DNA from: Polydactylus sextarius
Taxonomy: Eukaryota > Chordata > Actinopteri > Polynemidae
Assembly (NCBI GenBank): GCA_016801845.1
Contig: CM028923.1
Coordinates: forward strand, 14,868,679-14,932,678
DNA: 64,000 nucleotides
Direction: 5' to 3'
The position numbers and the translations under genes were made by a program. The stretch's first letter is position 1, and each line of letters begins with the position of its first letter. Below the pieces are notes generated by a model that was not told the DNA's origin, ran no database searches, and saw only the letters and a program-made list of their open reading frames with translations. Positions 37,553-53,100 of this stretch are shown one piece after another.

Positions 37553-40500
37553 GACACACACACACACACATACACACACTCACAAACAATCAATGAAGCT
37601 AAAACCAAATATTTACAGATGTAAATAAGCTGTTGGACATGTACCAATGATAATCCATGACACAACTCTCACAGACCACACACGCAGTGACTGGATAGTC
37701 TCCAATTCCTGCTGAGCAGACTGTCGCAGCACAGTGTTGACGTCCATGGTGTCCAGCGCCAGTGGTGTTACAGTGCCTGATTCAAACAGCAGGCTATGAA
37801 TGTTACAGATTTCAGCTGTAATGGAGGGTTTTAGTTTCCCAAAGCTGTTTAAGTGCTTTTACAGGGGCTTTTTTTCCACAAGCTGGAAATTTCTGGGGAA
37901 AAACTCTGCAGTCTGGTTTGATTTACTCTTTGCCAAGAAAACAGTCCAAATTAAAGATATTGGATATTGGCACAGAGTATGATTCAAGAGGCCAAATTGC
38001 TTTTAAATCTGATGTGTGTGCATGCTGCACATGTAGAGGCCTGCGAGTGTCTGTGCGCACGCCTGCACTTGCTTTGCTTTGGATCCTTGGATGTGTTACA
38101 GCTCTACAACACTGAAAGCATCTCTCCAAACACACAGATGGCTGGACTTAGCTGGACTGAATTCAGTGTGTGTTTGTGTGTGTGTGTGTCCTGTGCTTTA
38201 ATCTGACCCAGTGAACTGATTCAACAGCATTGAGCAACAGCATCCCTCCCTGCTGTGCTGTGAAGGCAGCTCAGACCCACTGACTGCAGGCAGCAGTGTG
38301 TAATGACAGAGCCTCCTGCTGGGTTGTGTTCAGGGGCAGCAGGGGAAGTCATGTATCATTTTGGAACAGATTAAATTCAAACAATCCTATATTACAAGCC
38401 ACATTCTGCAGACGCTTTTATCCAAAGTGTCTCAGCAACAGAAAGGTATATATTTTTAGCATGAGTGGCCTCGGTGGAAATAACAAAGTCAATTCAGAAG
38501 AGCTTGAAACAGATGAAGAGGAGGAGTGTGTTTGAAAGCGTAAAGGCACTGATTTTCATAAATTAACCATCAACAGAGGAAAGTAGTCTGTAGCTACAGC
38601 AGCTGTGAGGAAATGTCAGTTTATTCAAATGATTAAACAGATTTACACAGTTACGTTAAACAGTTTGAGACGGTCATGTTTAAATCATCCAGTCTTTTCA
38701 TTTTCAACTACACTATCAAACTGTTCAGCGCACAAACTCATGTTAACTCAGGACGATGCTGTTTTTGAGCTCAGAGAGTGAAAGGTTCAGACGGTTGGTC
38801 CCTGAGCAGGCACCTTTCTAATGTGACTCAACATCGATCATAAATTAATTTAAAGCGCACTACATTTACTTTCAGACACTTTTGTCTAACGTAAAGTACA
38901 GGGGCTGACCTCTAAAGCTCCAGTGCGCAGACAAGGAGCTAGTTGGGGATGTTAAGGGTGTTAAAGGAGTTAAGAGAGAATATGTTCTCAGAAGAGATAA
39001 GTCTTTGAGATTCTTCTAGATAGAAAGGGACTTCCTGCTCTAATCGCAGCTGGGAGTTCGTTCCACCATCAGGGGACCGCTGTTCTTTGGATGATCGCAG
39101 CAGTTGAGAAGGTGCTTAAAAGTGTATCAGTTCAAGTAGATGGTACAGACCCAGAATTCACTCTGTGGGAAGCAATAGTGACTGGAAACTGTAATTGTTT
39201 CAACACGCATGAAGGGAAGTCCATCATAAGTACACTGTAGTAGTCAAGGAGAGAGATAACCAATGAATAGCTACATTCTTCATACTGTTAAAGTTATTTT
39301 CTGTCAAATATGTCAGCGTATCATTCAGTGTTTTATCATTTGACTAAAAAAAACACCCTATGAGGAAGTGAAACATCCAGGTCTGAGTGATATCATCAAC
39401 AATCCCATCATGTTGCCCCAGTCGTTCATAAGAGGAACAGGGCTCTGGGGATTTTTCACCACAGATGCACCATGAAACAGCTTTTATTTATGATCACATG
39501 CTAATATATTCAGACGTCTTGGGAGCAGCTTTCAGTGTTATGAGTTCCTTCCTCTTTCTCTGCTTTACAACAGAACATGCTGAATGTTTTCAGTCCAAAC
39601 TCAAGGACACAAACCTCCATGTGTCATCGCAGCAGAGGTTTGATTTGAAATAACACAGTAAAATAATATGTTTCTAAAATCATCAGGACATATTCCTGTA
39701 AATCATAATCACTGTGTTGTTAGTAATGTTTGGTCTTTTTTATTCTGCACATGCAGTCATCCTTTTCTCCCTGTGGCTGGTGGTGTCAGACTGGAAAATC
39801 CTCCACAAAACACGTACGCTCTCTTTAAAAATGCTATTTTGGGTCTTGTTTGCTGTTTGTTTTGCAGGCAACTAGTTTAATGTAAGTCAATGTTGTGATG
39901 GCGAGCTGTTTCCCGAGGCTACAGAGGAGTTTAACAGTAGAAATTAGCAGCAGCAAATATGAGGTTTTAGCAGCAGGAGGTCAGACAGGACGCCAGTGTT
40001 TGCAACCTGAACACTAGAATCACACCCACTGTGATTAAAAAGCACTCACAGTTACAGGTAACAGTCTACAAATCTATCTGATCCAACATAACAATGTGAT
40101 GCCACAAAATTAAATTTAACAGTAGTCATTAAGTCCTGTCAAAGTCAGTTGAACTTACAGGTAGTTATTCATGTTGATCAGCTGTGAAGCTGCTGGATGT
40201 CTCTGTGTGGACAGACCCAGTTGTTTCTATTCTTCCAGCCCAAGGAAACACTTTATCCTTTAAAGAAGTCCTGCAGTGTGTCGACCAGCACACATTGATT
40301 ATCTATCAGCGTGAGACTGTGTGAGAGTGTGAGGGGTGTGTCCTCTTGTGCTGCAGCCTTCCACACTTCCAGATGATTTCAGCCTGGAAACGTTCCTGCG
40401 CCAGGCTGCTAGTGAGACTTCAGCCCTCCCTCGCCTGCAGTAGCTCAGGCCTTATTCCTCTTCATCTACATCAGCTGCCATGGGCGCAACTGTGTTTCCT

Positions 40501-43500
40501 CCCTCTGTTCAGCTTGACTTGATAATTCATTTCTTATAGAATAATTTCACTCTCCTCCTCTGCTTGTGTCTGACAGAGTTGTGTCTCAAAATAACACTTA
40601 GACACAGTAATATTCAGCCCTTTTGTAATATGGAGTATCAGGCCTCCGTGGTTCTACTCCTTGGTCTTTGTACTGTGACTTGCTGGGTTTCAGGATTGAA
40701 ATCCTCTCTAAGATTGCAGCTTCCGTTCCACTGTGTGTGTATATGTGAGAAGTTGGATGTGATGAAAATGCATTAGCAGCTGTATTTGGGAGATTCCCAC
40801 AGGCTTTCTGCCTCCTGCCTCAAACTTCAGGACACGAGTTTAGGTTTTTAAAATGCTGGTGAAAAAAGATCAGACTCAGTACTGTGTAGAGTGTTTTCAT
40901 TAGTATTCTGGGTATGAAGAGCAGTTTTCTCAGCTGAGGACTGGACTGATGACGATCTGGAGAATATCTGCAGCGTCTGGTCCGACAGACAGCTGCCGTG
41001 TGAATGGTCTGACCTGTGACTGCAGGACAACGTTAATCCTTCGCACTTGATGGTTCATTTTCCTCTGCTGTCACAAGCAGAACAACTTTCAACAACTCAA
41101 CAACTGTCAGATAGACTGCTAAATGTAAATGTAGTGCAGATGCCCACAGTGCCCAGAGCTGATGCAAGAACAGTTTCCTCTGCTGTCATGAAATTTACTG
41201 CATTTATTCCTATGGATTCACCAAACTGAAAAACACAAACCCATGATAAACTTTTGCTCCTGTTCCTTTTTTTTTTTTTACTTTTGTTCCTGCCGTTCAT
41301 ATTCTTGTTATTACTCTTGGTCTAACTCTTGCTCCTGGGTCTGTACATGTACCTGTTTCCTGTTCCTATTCTTTTTTTGCTCCCGTTAATCTTCCTGTTC
41401 CCAGTCCTTTTTTTGTTTCTGGTCGTAGTCCTGTTCCATCTTGTTTGTGCGACAGGTTCATTTACCCAAGTGCCATTAAAAAAAAAAACATAACAGTTAT
41501 GGAGATCAGTTTCAGTATACAGCCTGTGTGTATGACTGACTGCAGTGCCATTACACGTATAAAACTCTGAGCTGCAAGTCATTCATGTTTGATGAGCACT
41601 TTATATTAACAGGCAAAGAACAGACAAATCAAAGTGAACTCAGTCCGTCAACCTGACACTTGTTTATTCATCCATTATAACTCTTTACTCATCTGTAACT
41701 GATTTCCTCACCAGCAGTATAGTCAGTGGTGATAATAGTGTGCTAGGAGTACATTCAGTTATTTAGTACCAACACATTGTGATATATAGTGTGTTTCTTA
41801 TACTTCAGTTTGCATTGACTGAGTTTTTCAGTCTTTCCCTGCAGACAGATTTTTAACACAGCTCCATCCCCCACATGTCCTCATCATTACCGCTCAATAT
41901 CTCTTCTTCCTTGAAGGAGTCTCATGACTAAAAACCCTCATGAATTACTCACAATCTCTCGTCAACTGAGAGTGTTTCTCCAGCTTCAGATGTTTTATGC
42001 ATAAGACCCTGGAGTGCAGGCTGTGAGGACCAGAAGACTCAGGGAGACTAAAGCCCACTAAACCCAGAATTAACTGTCTTTGTTGCTACCTGCAGTCTTC
42101 TGTCAGTGTGTCCTGTTGTGTGTCTCTCTATCTATCTATCTGTCTGTTGGTTTTTCCTCCTGCCTGTCTGTCCACTTGTCTGTCAGTCAGTCAGTCTGTC
42201 TGTGTGCCATTAAGCCTCAGGGATCAGATACCTCTGTCTGATCCCAGCATGCTTTCTCTCCACTCATTTTCACTTCCATTCACACTCTTTAGAACAGGGT
42301 GGAGTGTGAGGAGGTGGAGGTATGAGGTGTGTGATGGTGTGTGTGTGTGTGTGTCTCTCCACAGTTCATGCATGAAGAGGTTCATTGAGTTCATGTTGAT
42401 GTGTCTGGTCAGACTGTATCCAGGCAGAGGTCTGTGCATCTCCCCGTCGTCTCTCTCTCCTCCTCTCTGCTCTGATCTCTTTGGTCTGGTCCCGGCCATG
42501 TGACCAGATTTCTCTCTACGCTTGACCACCTCTTTAAATGGTCCACGCTTGACCACATTTCATCACCGCTCCATTTCCACTCAGTCACATTAGGGCATAG
42601 CCTTGACCTCCATTTAGTCCCTGTGGTCCTGATGGAAGTGCCACAAAAACTGTATCTCATTCATTGATTTGTTTGCTCAATTATAGTTTTGTGAATACTA
42701 GAACTATTCAAAGGCAGAAATGTATCCAGGACGTTCTCTAATTTCTTCTGCTGAAGCTTTCCCTCGTAAATAACTAAAGTCTAGAGACTGTCTGACGTGA
42801 ACATTGTTCTCAGATTGAAAATGTGTGTATGTTTCCACTATCTGTCTGACTCAGGCTCTGTGAAGAGTTTCCGTCCAGACATATGTGTGTTGGCGAGCGA
42901 CCACATGTGTTGCCAGTGTCATTAATGAACCACGAAGAGTTAAGTGAACATCTGTGGGATCCGTTCCCATGCACAGACTACTGGCTATGAATTCCTTTCC
43001 TTTTTAGTGAGGGGAATGTTGAGTCAGGCAGAGTGAGGGCAGCTATGACTCAGGGTCCATGGGACTTTTGGAATAAGCAGACGTGGAGGTGGAGGTGGTG
43101 ATGTCATGCTCAGGAGTAGATGGAGGTTTCCAGATATTTCTGATTTTATTTATCCAGGTTTTGACATGTCTGTCTCAGACCTGTGGATTATCCAGACGGC
43201 AAAACAAACTCTACCTGCCTGGTTACATGTTGTCAGGTGTTAGACAGCGTGTGTCTTATTTCAGGTGACCTGACCTTATTTATTACATTTCATTTTGACC
43301 ATAATACGATGTTGTTGATAGAGAAGGCGCTGAGAACTCAGACCCCTGAGCCAGTGGGGAGGTGACATTGTTCATGAGCCTACAAAAAACCCAGAGTGAT
43401 AACTGAACACACACAACAGGATTGTCTCAGGTTATTTTTTGCTTCACTGTGTGTGTGTGCTGTAGCATGCAGTGCACAGGGATGGTGCATCAGAGCAGGA

Positions 43501-44355
43501 AGTCCTGGTGTTAAATGAGTGACGCAGCATGGCGGAGTCCTGCAGAGACTCTCCGTTCAGTGTCTGCTGCCTCCTGACCTATGACTCAGATGTGACCGCT
43601 TCATGCTGCTTGTCCTGAGACATAGAACATTTTAAAGTCAGTCACTTTATTCCAGCTGTAATCAATCCACAGGAAGTTGTTTTGGACCTAACTAAATGAT
43701 AGTTGAAAGACTGATATAGTTTGCGCAGAACAAAAATATACATCAAATGATTATTTTAACCCAAAATACACAGATCACGGGCGTTTTCACAGCCCTGAGT
43801 CATGTCTGTAAGTGTTCATTTCCTGTCAGTCAAGCGTGTAAGAGGAGAAGCCCAGTAAATACTGCAGGGCATTCAGATGAATCAACATTTTTTACCAACA
43901 CTGATTTTCCTCTATGGAGGCTGAACAGTTGGAGAACAGTATATATACATTATGGAAGTCAAGGGAATAGAAATAGGATTTTTTAAAGTGAAGGCCACAT
44001 GATTTTCTGTCACAGTGTCATGTAGTTTGCTTTGTGATGGTGCAGGAAACTGTATTCACTGATATCTAGGTTTTATTTGAAGTTTCTATGATTTTTTTTT
44101 TCTTTTATTCGTGTTTTATTCTTTGTGTTTTCGCTGTCTGAAGCTGTTTCACTGATTGTTTCATACTGTCAGATGATGTATGATGACTGACAGCTCTCGC
44201 CTCCTGCTGTTGGATTAGGATCATTCACAGTGATGGTGAAGCTGGTTGCTACTAAAGTCTATGAGCCTGAGATGAAGGACTGATGAAGGGGCAATTACTT
44301 CTGTATTATCTTCATGTTAGTAATCATCATTAAAGGGATTAGAGTGAGCACTCTA

Positions 44356-44397
<42 letters not shown>

Positions 44398-44504
44398 TCA
44401 TTTCCCCAAGTTCTTGTTGAGCTTTGTTTAATGAAGTTGTGCCAACATCACTAATCACCTGTATCTCTGCTCTGCATTGTTCATTTCAGTCCTAGGCAGG
44501 CTGC

Positions 44505-44543
<39 letters not shown>

Positions 44544-46170
44544 TAAAGAAATTCTGTACATCAGACAGAGTGTGTTTGTGTGGCCCAGTGTGAAGTGCCA
44601 CTCTACCCTCTCCCACTGTGAAGGTAAGATTAGTAACAAATTAATCCTCCAGTGGACCATAATCCTTTGCTGATAGATGGTGGCAGATGTGCGTGATTGC
44701 AGTCCTGTACTGAGCATGTGCGGTAGCGTTCCCACTGTTTGCCTGGGAGCCTGCGCGTCATCATATTTTGAGAATACATAGAGCAGCCGAGTCATAATCA
44801 GAGACTGCAGTGTGTTTTGCATGAGGACGAATCTCAGGTCTGACTGTGAGCGTTTTTAACAAATACCCATTATGAACGTGATCTGCCACCGAGGATTTAC
44901 TTCACATTTATTTTGTACAGTCCCTGCACAAACAGGACACTCATAATCTTATTTACAGAGTAAACAGGGCACAAAAAAATGCAAGTAGATGGAGCTGAGC
45001 TGCAGTGCACGGTACCCACGGCACGCACTTTATTCTGAGAAAGCCGATGTTTGTCTGAGCTCACGATTTATGGCCCTGGTTTCTCTACCATCCCATGTCT
45101 TGGCAGAGGCAACGCTGGGTGGTGCTCTCGCTGGGATGTCACCGTTCTGTCCTTTTTTTTTTCTTTTCCCTTTTCAAAGTCAAGACGTTTTTTTTTTTTT
45201 TTTGTCAGATGTTGTATGTTGACTGTGAAATGGCACAAAAATGCATTTTCGTTTTTCGAGGATCCGTGCTTTAAATGTTTCCTCAGTGGCAGATGAACAG
45301 ACAAACCTGCCTGTTGTATTTAGCTGGAAGCTTCCCAGCCTCTCTCCACCTGCTTTGAAAAGACTAATAAAGTAATCGAAGGCTTTTAGAAGGTTTTCTG
45401 CAGTGGCATGAAGGCAGCAGGGAGGAGGTAGTGGAGGAGGAATGTCAGTCTTCCTGCTTATAGAGTGTGTGCTGTTTTCTGTTTGTGCAGCACACAGAGC
45501 ACTTCTTACCTTCAGGGTACAGACTGGAGCCTGACTGGACTGCTGCTGTTTGGGCTGGCAGCAACACAACTCACAGCTTTACCACCACATGGATGCTATA
45601 AATGGAGTTCTTTAAAGTTACGTCTAAATAACTCACAGCGACAAAAAAGTATTCCAAATATTTGCAAAATTGCATGTAGACGACAAAAACCACAAGGTAA
45701 TAAAATGTAACGAAAAGTATCAATTAAGATGAAGACAAGTCAAAGGTCACTGACCTTCTTGTCACCCAGACTCTTACACATGAGCCCATTGTGCTTCTGT
45801 ATTTTGTCAGCACTGATGAAATACTTACCCTAACCCCTGTGAAAGGAAACATCTCCCAACATTTTTTCCACCAGACGTCAGACTCTGAATGTAAATGAGA
45901 GTTTGTAGAATGAGCCAGACTGTCCAAAGCTTGTTTTTCCCACCCCACCCTCGTGTACCCCAGCTTCCTTCCCCTAGAAGCTGAAATGTTGCTTTTCTGG
46001 CTCCAGTAACTTCCCGGTGAAGTGAAAGGGCAGTGGTGTTTAGTTTCAGCACCTGTGTGTTTCTCCTCTGGAACGCTGATGCTGCTGCATTATTGAACAA
46101 GTTGCGTCGGCTGCATCATCAAACGTACATAAGGACAAAGACGGGAAGAATGTTCACAGCAACATCGAGA

Positions 46171-46223
<53 letters not shown>

Positions 46224-47047
46224 GTACTAAACTGTGTTACACCTGTCAGCACTGACAAAATGAACAGGTTTTGTTTTCCCATGACCCTGGTTCCAGCCCG
46301 GAGGAATCTGGCCAGCTGGTGCAGGTGAGAGGATGGTGAAGGCTGGTGGTTTCCATGGTTACAGTACAGTTCTCACTAACCAATAAGCCGGATGTTGGCA
46401 GTGGACTGTGGGTTGACCTTATGTTCCTATTGACTGTTTGCACACTGCTTATGCGGCAAACTCAAGTAATCTGGGTTTCAGGTTTGTTGTGTAGGTCCCA
46501 GCCTGTGTGTGTGTGTGTGTGTGTGACTTTCATTTTATTTTCAGGATATATTGATGTGTGTGTTGAGGTCGGCCATCATCACCACAATATCTTAACAGTA
46601 ACTGCGCTTCACTGACGGGGAAATGTATCCCTCAGCACCCAAAGTTTCAACTGGATTTAATTCACCGCCCTGTCGTCGAGCCGGGTCGCGGTGCCAGTTG
46701 ATGAATATCAACACGTGTGTGTGAGCCATCAGCTCCACATGGTTCCTCTCGTTACCCTGAGCTGAGCCTCAGCTCCTGTGTCCAGAATAATCAGCAGAGC
46801 TGTGCCGATTCAGCCCACAGGGACTGGACGTGCATGAGTGAGCTTAAAAAGTAAATATCCCGTGATTGTGTTATTGCACTGAGCTCTGCTCCTCTGGGGA
46901 TACAGTAATTGTATGTATATAGTGTCCACAGCCAGACTGGAGAGCTGAACTGCATTATTAAAGATATGCGATAGCAACAAGGTTATCAATCACACTCTTG
47001 TGTTTATGTGTGTGTGTGTTTGTGTGTAGAGAGAGAGAGAGAGAGAG

Positions 47048-47122
<75 letters not shown>

Positions 47123-47248
47123 ATTTGAAGGTCATGCTGTCTGTTGGGGTTTGTTACACTAACAAGCGTTCAGCCCACTCCCCAGGGTTCTGTCAGTGTC
47201 AGTGTCAGTGGATGTGGATGTGGTTTGGACCAACAGAGGGATTACAGT

Positions 47249-47287
<39 letters not shown>

Positions 47288-48512
47288 GGTGCTGGTTGTT
47301 TCTGCGGTCAGTGGCTGAATCAACACACACCATTCTTCAATTTTTAAGCAGCAGATATCAACAGTCTGCAGGAGGAGTGTGAATCCTGGTCTCTGCTTCA
47401 ATGGTCGTCTGATGTAAAGAGACGAAGATGAGAGAAGATGAATCCTTTGACAGCTGCAGCAGCAGAACACGAGTTTTAACCCTCAGACAACATCCTCATC
47501 ATACTGATACCGTGTGAGGAGTGTGTGTGTGTGTTTGGTCTTTCATCTCTCTGTGCTTTTAATGAAAATACGCAACACACAACAGTCAGTCAGTTTACAG
47601 TGACATAAAACACGGCAGCACATCATCATTTCTTCGTAATTAATCACATCTCATTGCAAATGTTGACAGATGATTATGTCCTGATTGTTTTCTCATGAGT
47701 ATATCATCCTATCAAGCCCCAGTTTTTGTATTATATCATCTTAATGACTGGCATTGTGAATAAAACATTGACAGGTGAGGTTTATTGATGTAGACATAGT
47801 GTGAACATCTATTCTCTGTGTCTTATGACTTTAACACATGTTCATCCCTGAACATGAAGCAGATTACGTGTGGAATAACCTGACATTAAATCCTTAGCTG
47901 TCTTCTTAGCATTTAATTTTCCTCCCTGTTGATGCTGCGCTGTCCTTCAGCGCTTTTCCATCCACAGTAATTGGAGAGAGTGTGTTGGCGGAGGCGGAGT
48001 GTTGCGCTGGCTGCTCCCACCGAGCCGCTGCCAGCAGCTACTGCTCTGTATCGAGTTGTGTAAAGAGCTGAGATTCAGCCAAACAAACTCCATGGAACTG
48101 TGGCTTCGCCCTTGGCATATAGTCGCTGCTCTCATTATTTATCCCTTTAGCTTTCTGCCTCTTACTCACAGCGGTTGGTGCTTTAAAGCGAAGGTCCATC
48201 CTCGAGGAAGTTACATGGCAAAAACAAAAGAATGGCGAGATTTGACTCGATCATCAATCACGGTGAATTCAGCACAATGACGGAGTGACCTCTCTGATTG
48301 TGGGATATTTGTCCCTGCCAGTAGAGAGAGTATAGTCAGCCCTTGTGAAACTGGCAGATGAGCAGTGCAGCTGGTGAGGTTCTGCAATGGGAAAAATGAA
48401 AATCATTACCTGCTGACCTTGTCCCTCTAACACTGCAGTATGTGTACATCACAACCAACAGTTCTGCCAAAACAAGTAATAACTGATCTTATTTGCAGCA
48501 TGATATTGTTAT

Positions 48513-48588
<76 letters not shown>

Positions 48589-51500
48589 CCACAGGGACAC
48601 AGTTTGTTTTCAATTCGTTTTGAAAATGACATCCTCCAAATGGTAACCTCTATTCATGATACACATGAATGTTGATTTCTGAAGTTTTCCATCACCTGAG
48701 TTCGAACTCTCCAAGGTCTTCTGGGTGACTTTATTTTTAGTGCTGAAAACAGTAAGACATTAAATACAAGAAGACACCGTTCCCACCTCCCTAGCTTCAC
48801 TAGCTCCACACCAGTGACTGTGTAATGTATGTGAGGTTTTTCTGCTGCACCCTGTATGTTTATATAGATAAGAGACAGCAGTCAGGACTTCACTGCTCTC
48901 TTCTACTGGTCTGTTTGCCTTTTGTTTGGCTGTCTCAGTTGGTTTCATCATCCTCACTCCTTCTTATCTCATGTGTTTTGCAGTCATGCGGAGGAACCCC
49001 TTCATGGTGGACGGCTGCTGCAGGAAAGGGTCCCGTAACGCTCTACAGGAGCTCTACAACCCCACACAGGTAGGAGGCGCTCACTGTTGCTGTAGCTCCC
49101 TCTTCACCTACACCTGTTCATGGTATTTCTTATTTTTTTTATCTCCTTTAGTCCTTAACAGGTTTTATTGCTTAGTCTCCCCCAAGCTGAACATGTAAGT
49201 CAGTGCCAGACCATCAACCAGGAGGTGATATTGGACTAAATGTTCTGACTGTCCCCACACCAGGTGACGGCACATCTGTCTTCTGAATCTGACATAAGGT
49301 TTTAATGGTGTAAAAGAAGAACTTCACACTCATGGACAGACAGGAAGGAACAAAGTATGTCAGTCAGTGGAGCTTCACTTCATTTTATAACAGTCTCACA
49401 GTCAAGATGTGAAGAGATGGAAGCCGTCTGAGAGCATAGCTCCTCCTGTGCATGATCAACTGCATGAAATTACAGAATAAAGGCTTTTCTTCTTCACTGG
49501 TCAGTGCAGAGACAGTGAGACAAAGATCTGAGCCTCTGTTAACGGTCGCTGTTAAAGCTACCACCTCACCCCATTCCATCCCAGAGAGCTTAAAATACAA
49601 AAAACAACCATATCTACATGTTTACTAGTCAAAATGTTTCAGATTCGTCTCGTTTAGCCAAGTTGTTTCTCATCTTTAAGAGTCTCAGCAGAGATTTAGC
49701 AACACTCAATCCAACCGCTTCATTACTTGCTCCGCTTTCCAAAGAATAAGCTACATTTTTGTGTGATTTCCTTCCCAGCAGACAGCTTTTTGTTTGAAGG
49801 GTAAAAAAGCAGCTTTTCAAGTCTTCTTACTTTCAAATTTGATGGAAATCAGATTTGCTGACATCGCTAGTCATCGCGAAGATGAAAGACTTTGTGTGTG
49901 AAATTACAGCTTTCTTTCACGTTTCTCTGACAGCATAAGTTCCCGCTCTCAGTGTGGGGGTGTTTGCATGTGTTGCTTTGTGTTTATTTGTCAGATTGCT
50001 GCTGTTGAAGCACCGAGATGCAGTGTTACATTATTTTTCCTGTGGATTACTACATTTTTGAACCAAAATAACTGCTGACATTTATGAACATGGTATGTAA
50101 GCAGCAGTCAGATGAATGATACAGGTTGTAAACACAGTGACAGCTTAGCCAGATTAGCTTCTGCTTTAAAGGAAAATAAAGTGACAGCAGCTGCAGACTG
50201 TGAACACACAACCTGGACCAATGACAGCTACAAGTCCAAACTGTAAAAAAAAAACCAGCTATATGAGGTGTTTTTTACAGTATCAACAGTGTGTATTGAG
50301 ATATTTCAACTAGTTTGATCTATAACAAAAAACGTTAGTATTTTCCATAAAGATTGTACCTGAAATGTCGTCTTAAGTACCATAGTTGAGTAAAAGTACT
50401 TGGTTACTTTATCTGTCGTCACGATTTCCCTTTTTTTTAACTTCTTAAAAAAATGATGCTCTTTGTTCTAAAGCTCACAGAGTCATTGAATGTATCCGCC
50501 GGGAGAGTTTTCCAAACCATTCTCTCTATACTGCAACGATAATGTAATTTGGACAAAAAGCAAAGCGACTTAATGTTCACCGTGATGGATTAGCAATCTG
50601 AAGCACATGAAGTGAAACCAATGGAAGCCTGGGAGGAAGCATCATGACGATGTAAAGCTCACACAGTTTGTATTTTATGAACTGTATCATGAAAAAATCC
50701 ACATATAGACACAGGCGGGAACTTCATCCAGATCCATCCATGTGTTGTCTCAGTGTTTAAGTGTGAGGAGGAGGAGGAGACAGGAACGCGGCTGGAGGTG
50801 ATGTTATCACCGTGATGGATTGGATAGTTTCTGCTCCTCTTCTGTTCTGTCATCACTGTCCTCCTCGCTATCTATCACTGACACTCTGCCTCTCTCCTGC
50901 AACTAAACCTGACCTGTCTCTGTCCTGACTCCACCCCACCACCTCTACCTCCACCTCCACCGCTCTGCTCTGCCTCCTCTGTCCTTTACTGTCTCCACTT
51001 CACCTCCTCACATTCACTTTCTCTCTCCCTCTTTCTCTCTCTGCTGCTTTCTTCTCCTCCGGTGGCCATTTTATCACCTAGCGCCCTTTTCTGCGGTGGT
51101 TTTCTGAACAGCTAAGATTAGATCAGGTGAACACAGATTCACTGTAGGTGCAGATTTTTCCACACGTTCTCACTCATGTGAAGTCCCATTGATATATTTC
51201 TGTGTACTCAGGAGGGTGTCACTCAGGCTAGAGTAAACTTCAGCAGGGTGCATGGGGTCAGTGGTCAGGAGAGAGAGTGTGTGTGTCTGATTTAGAACAT
51301 TTTTGTCGTATTATGGAAAACTGTCTGATTCGGTTTGAGGTAGAATAGAGCAGTGGCACAAGTTAAAGAGAGTCGAATTCTGGGTAGAAGTGAAGTGATG
51401 AAAAGTAACAAATTGAAAAAGCTGCCATCTGAAAGTGAGCTTTGTTTCTAAAATTTCTAATCAAAAGTACTCATGTCGTGCTGAGGCCTGAAAATCCAGC

Positions 51501-53045
51501 AGGCAAAGGAATTAAACTCTGCGTCCTCTGGGCCGACACCGGTTTTATTTATCTGGATTAAAATCAGAATATGTTGATTTTCCAAATGTAATTAACCCTC
51601 TAAAAGTGACTGATTAGATGTGGCCACACAAGCGGTCAGATAACATCTGTACGCGGGGGTAAGGAAACCTTAAACGTTAATAATCTTTCCTGCTTGTGGA
51701 AAATGTTTTTCTTTTTCGTTTCCTAGCAGTAATCACAGTGTGGCTCACAGAAGCACGGAGACGTCGTCATTACTAAGCAGCGCTCACCGTCTGCAGCAGG
51801 GAGGAATGACTCAAGGCTGATGTGAACACTGGCGCAGTGTCGCTGTAATGGAAGCTTGACTTCATGTGTTCAACTGTTGAATAATATCTGTGTTTTAAAG
51901 GATTACATGTCCTCAAGGGGAAGGAGGGGGGAGAAAATCCTCCAAAATAAAAGCCTTTGATGATCTGTACTGTAGGTTTGACTTCAGGAACATTTAGTTT
52001 TGATAATCAAACATGACATGCAATCTCTTGTCTGTAAATTACTGTTTGCAGTGAAGCAGTATCATGCTACAAAGTATTACAACAAACTGCGTTGGTTGCT
52101 TGCAGTTTGCTCCTGTCCATCTATTGTCGCTGTTAGTTTCTGTTAACTATCATCATCTTTCCGTAACATAAGCAGAGCTATAAAAGCGGTAGATTAGAAA
52201 AGGGCTCATGCTGTTTTTCCTCAGGAAGAGCAGCCACAACCATTAACAAGTCTGAGTCGTCACTGCCTCAGCTCCAGCCCAGGTGATGTCCTTGTCTTTA
52301 CCCAGTGAAGCAGAGATGCTGAAAATATTTGGAAAAGCTTCTTCTTGACACCATGTGTCTTTATTTGAGGAGAGGCAGTGAGATGAAATGGACTCGTTTC
52401 AGTTTTTACTTCAAGGAGGAGAAACTTTGAAATAGGAGCTAGACCCAACAAACTTTTTGTTTTTCGTTGAGCAATAAACCAGGATGGAGGATGGACTCAG
52501 TGCGTTTTTGCTCAGAGGAAATTTGAACATCTGTGTTGCTTATTTATTTAACTAGAAAAATCCAGCTGCAGGTCAGGAAATTATTTTCTTTCTCGGTTTA
52601 TTTATTTTCACAAACGAGCTGTTTTGTCATTTGCTAAGGGAGTGGTTGGAAAAAAAAAAAAAGTCCCCAATCACAATTTGACATCCCTTCCAGCGATTAT
52701 CTGAATTAATTGAGCAAAGCTGGATCGAGAAACTCTGACTTCATATTAGCCTGAATACGTGACTGTGTCCAGTCGAGGAAGTGCGTGCACGTGTCTGCGC
52801 CGTAGATAATACCTGTCTGGTTTGTTTGACCAGTGGCAGACCTGCTGACCCCACAAATCCCTTCACGTTAGTCGAGCGTGTGTGTGTTTTCTCACACTTT
52901 CACTGTGGGCTAAATTATACAAGAGCATGGCAGCAAAGAGAGAGATAGAGAGAGGCACAGCCTCAGAAGAACCATCACACCTTTCACCCACAGCAAAGAA
53001 ACCAAAGCAGCTGTCTGAGTGTTAAAACCATCAGAGCAGAGCTAC

Positions 53046-53100
<55 letters not shown>

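Larger units (their letters stand above)
10657..48983 (+). other. chst11: CHST11 intron 1 (about 38.3 kb)
   Basis: A very long first intron, as in other vertebrates. I see no additional coding exon on either strand. Recognisable contents are listed separately: microsatellites, LINE-derived antisense fragments (31787-32485, 38866-39270, perhaps 13760-14060), a widespread teleost repeat (11638-11832), an inverted-repeat element (15771-16100), a nested element (31468-32606), a G-quadruplex motif (27011-27045) and two X-box-like motifs (24011 and 46349). Much of the remainder is unique-looking DNA that may include conserved enhancers, which cannot be judged from one sequence. Confidence 0.85.
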
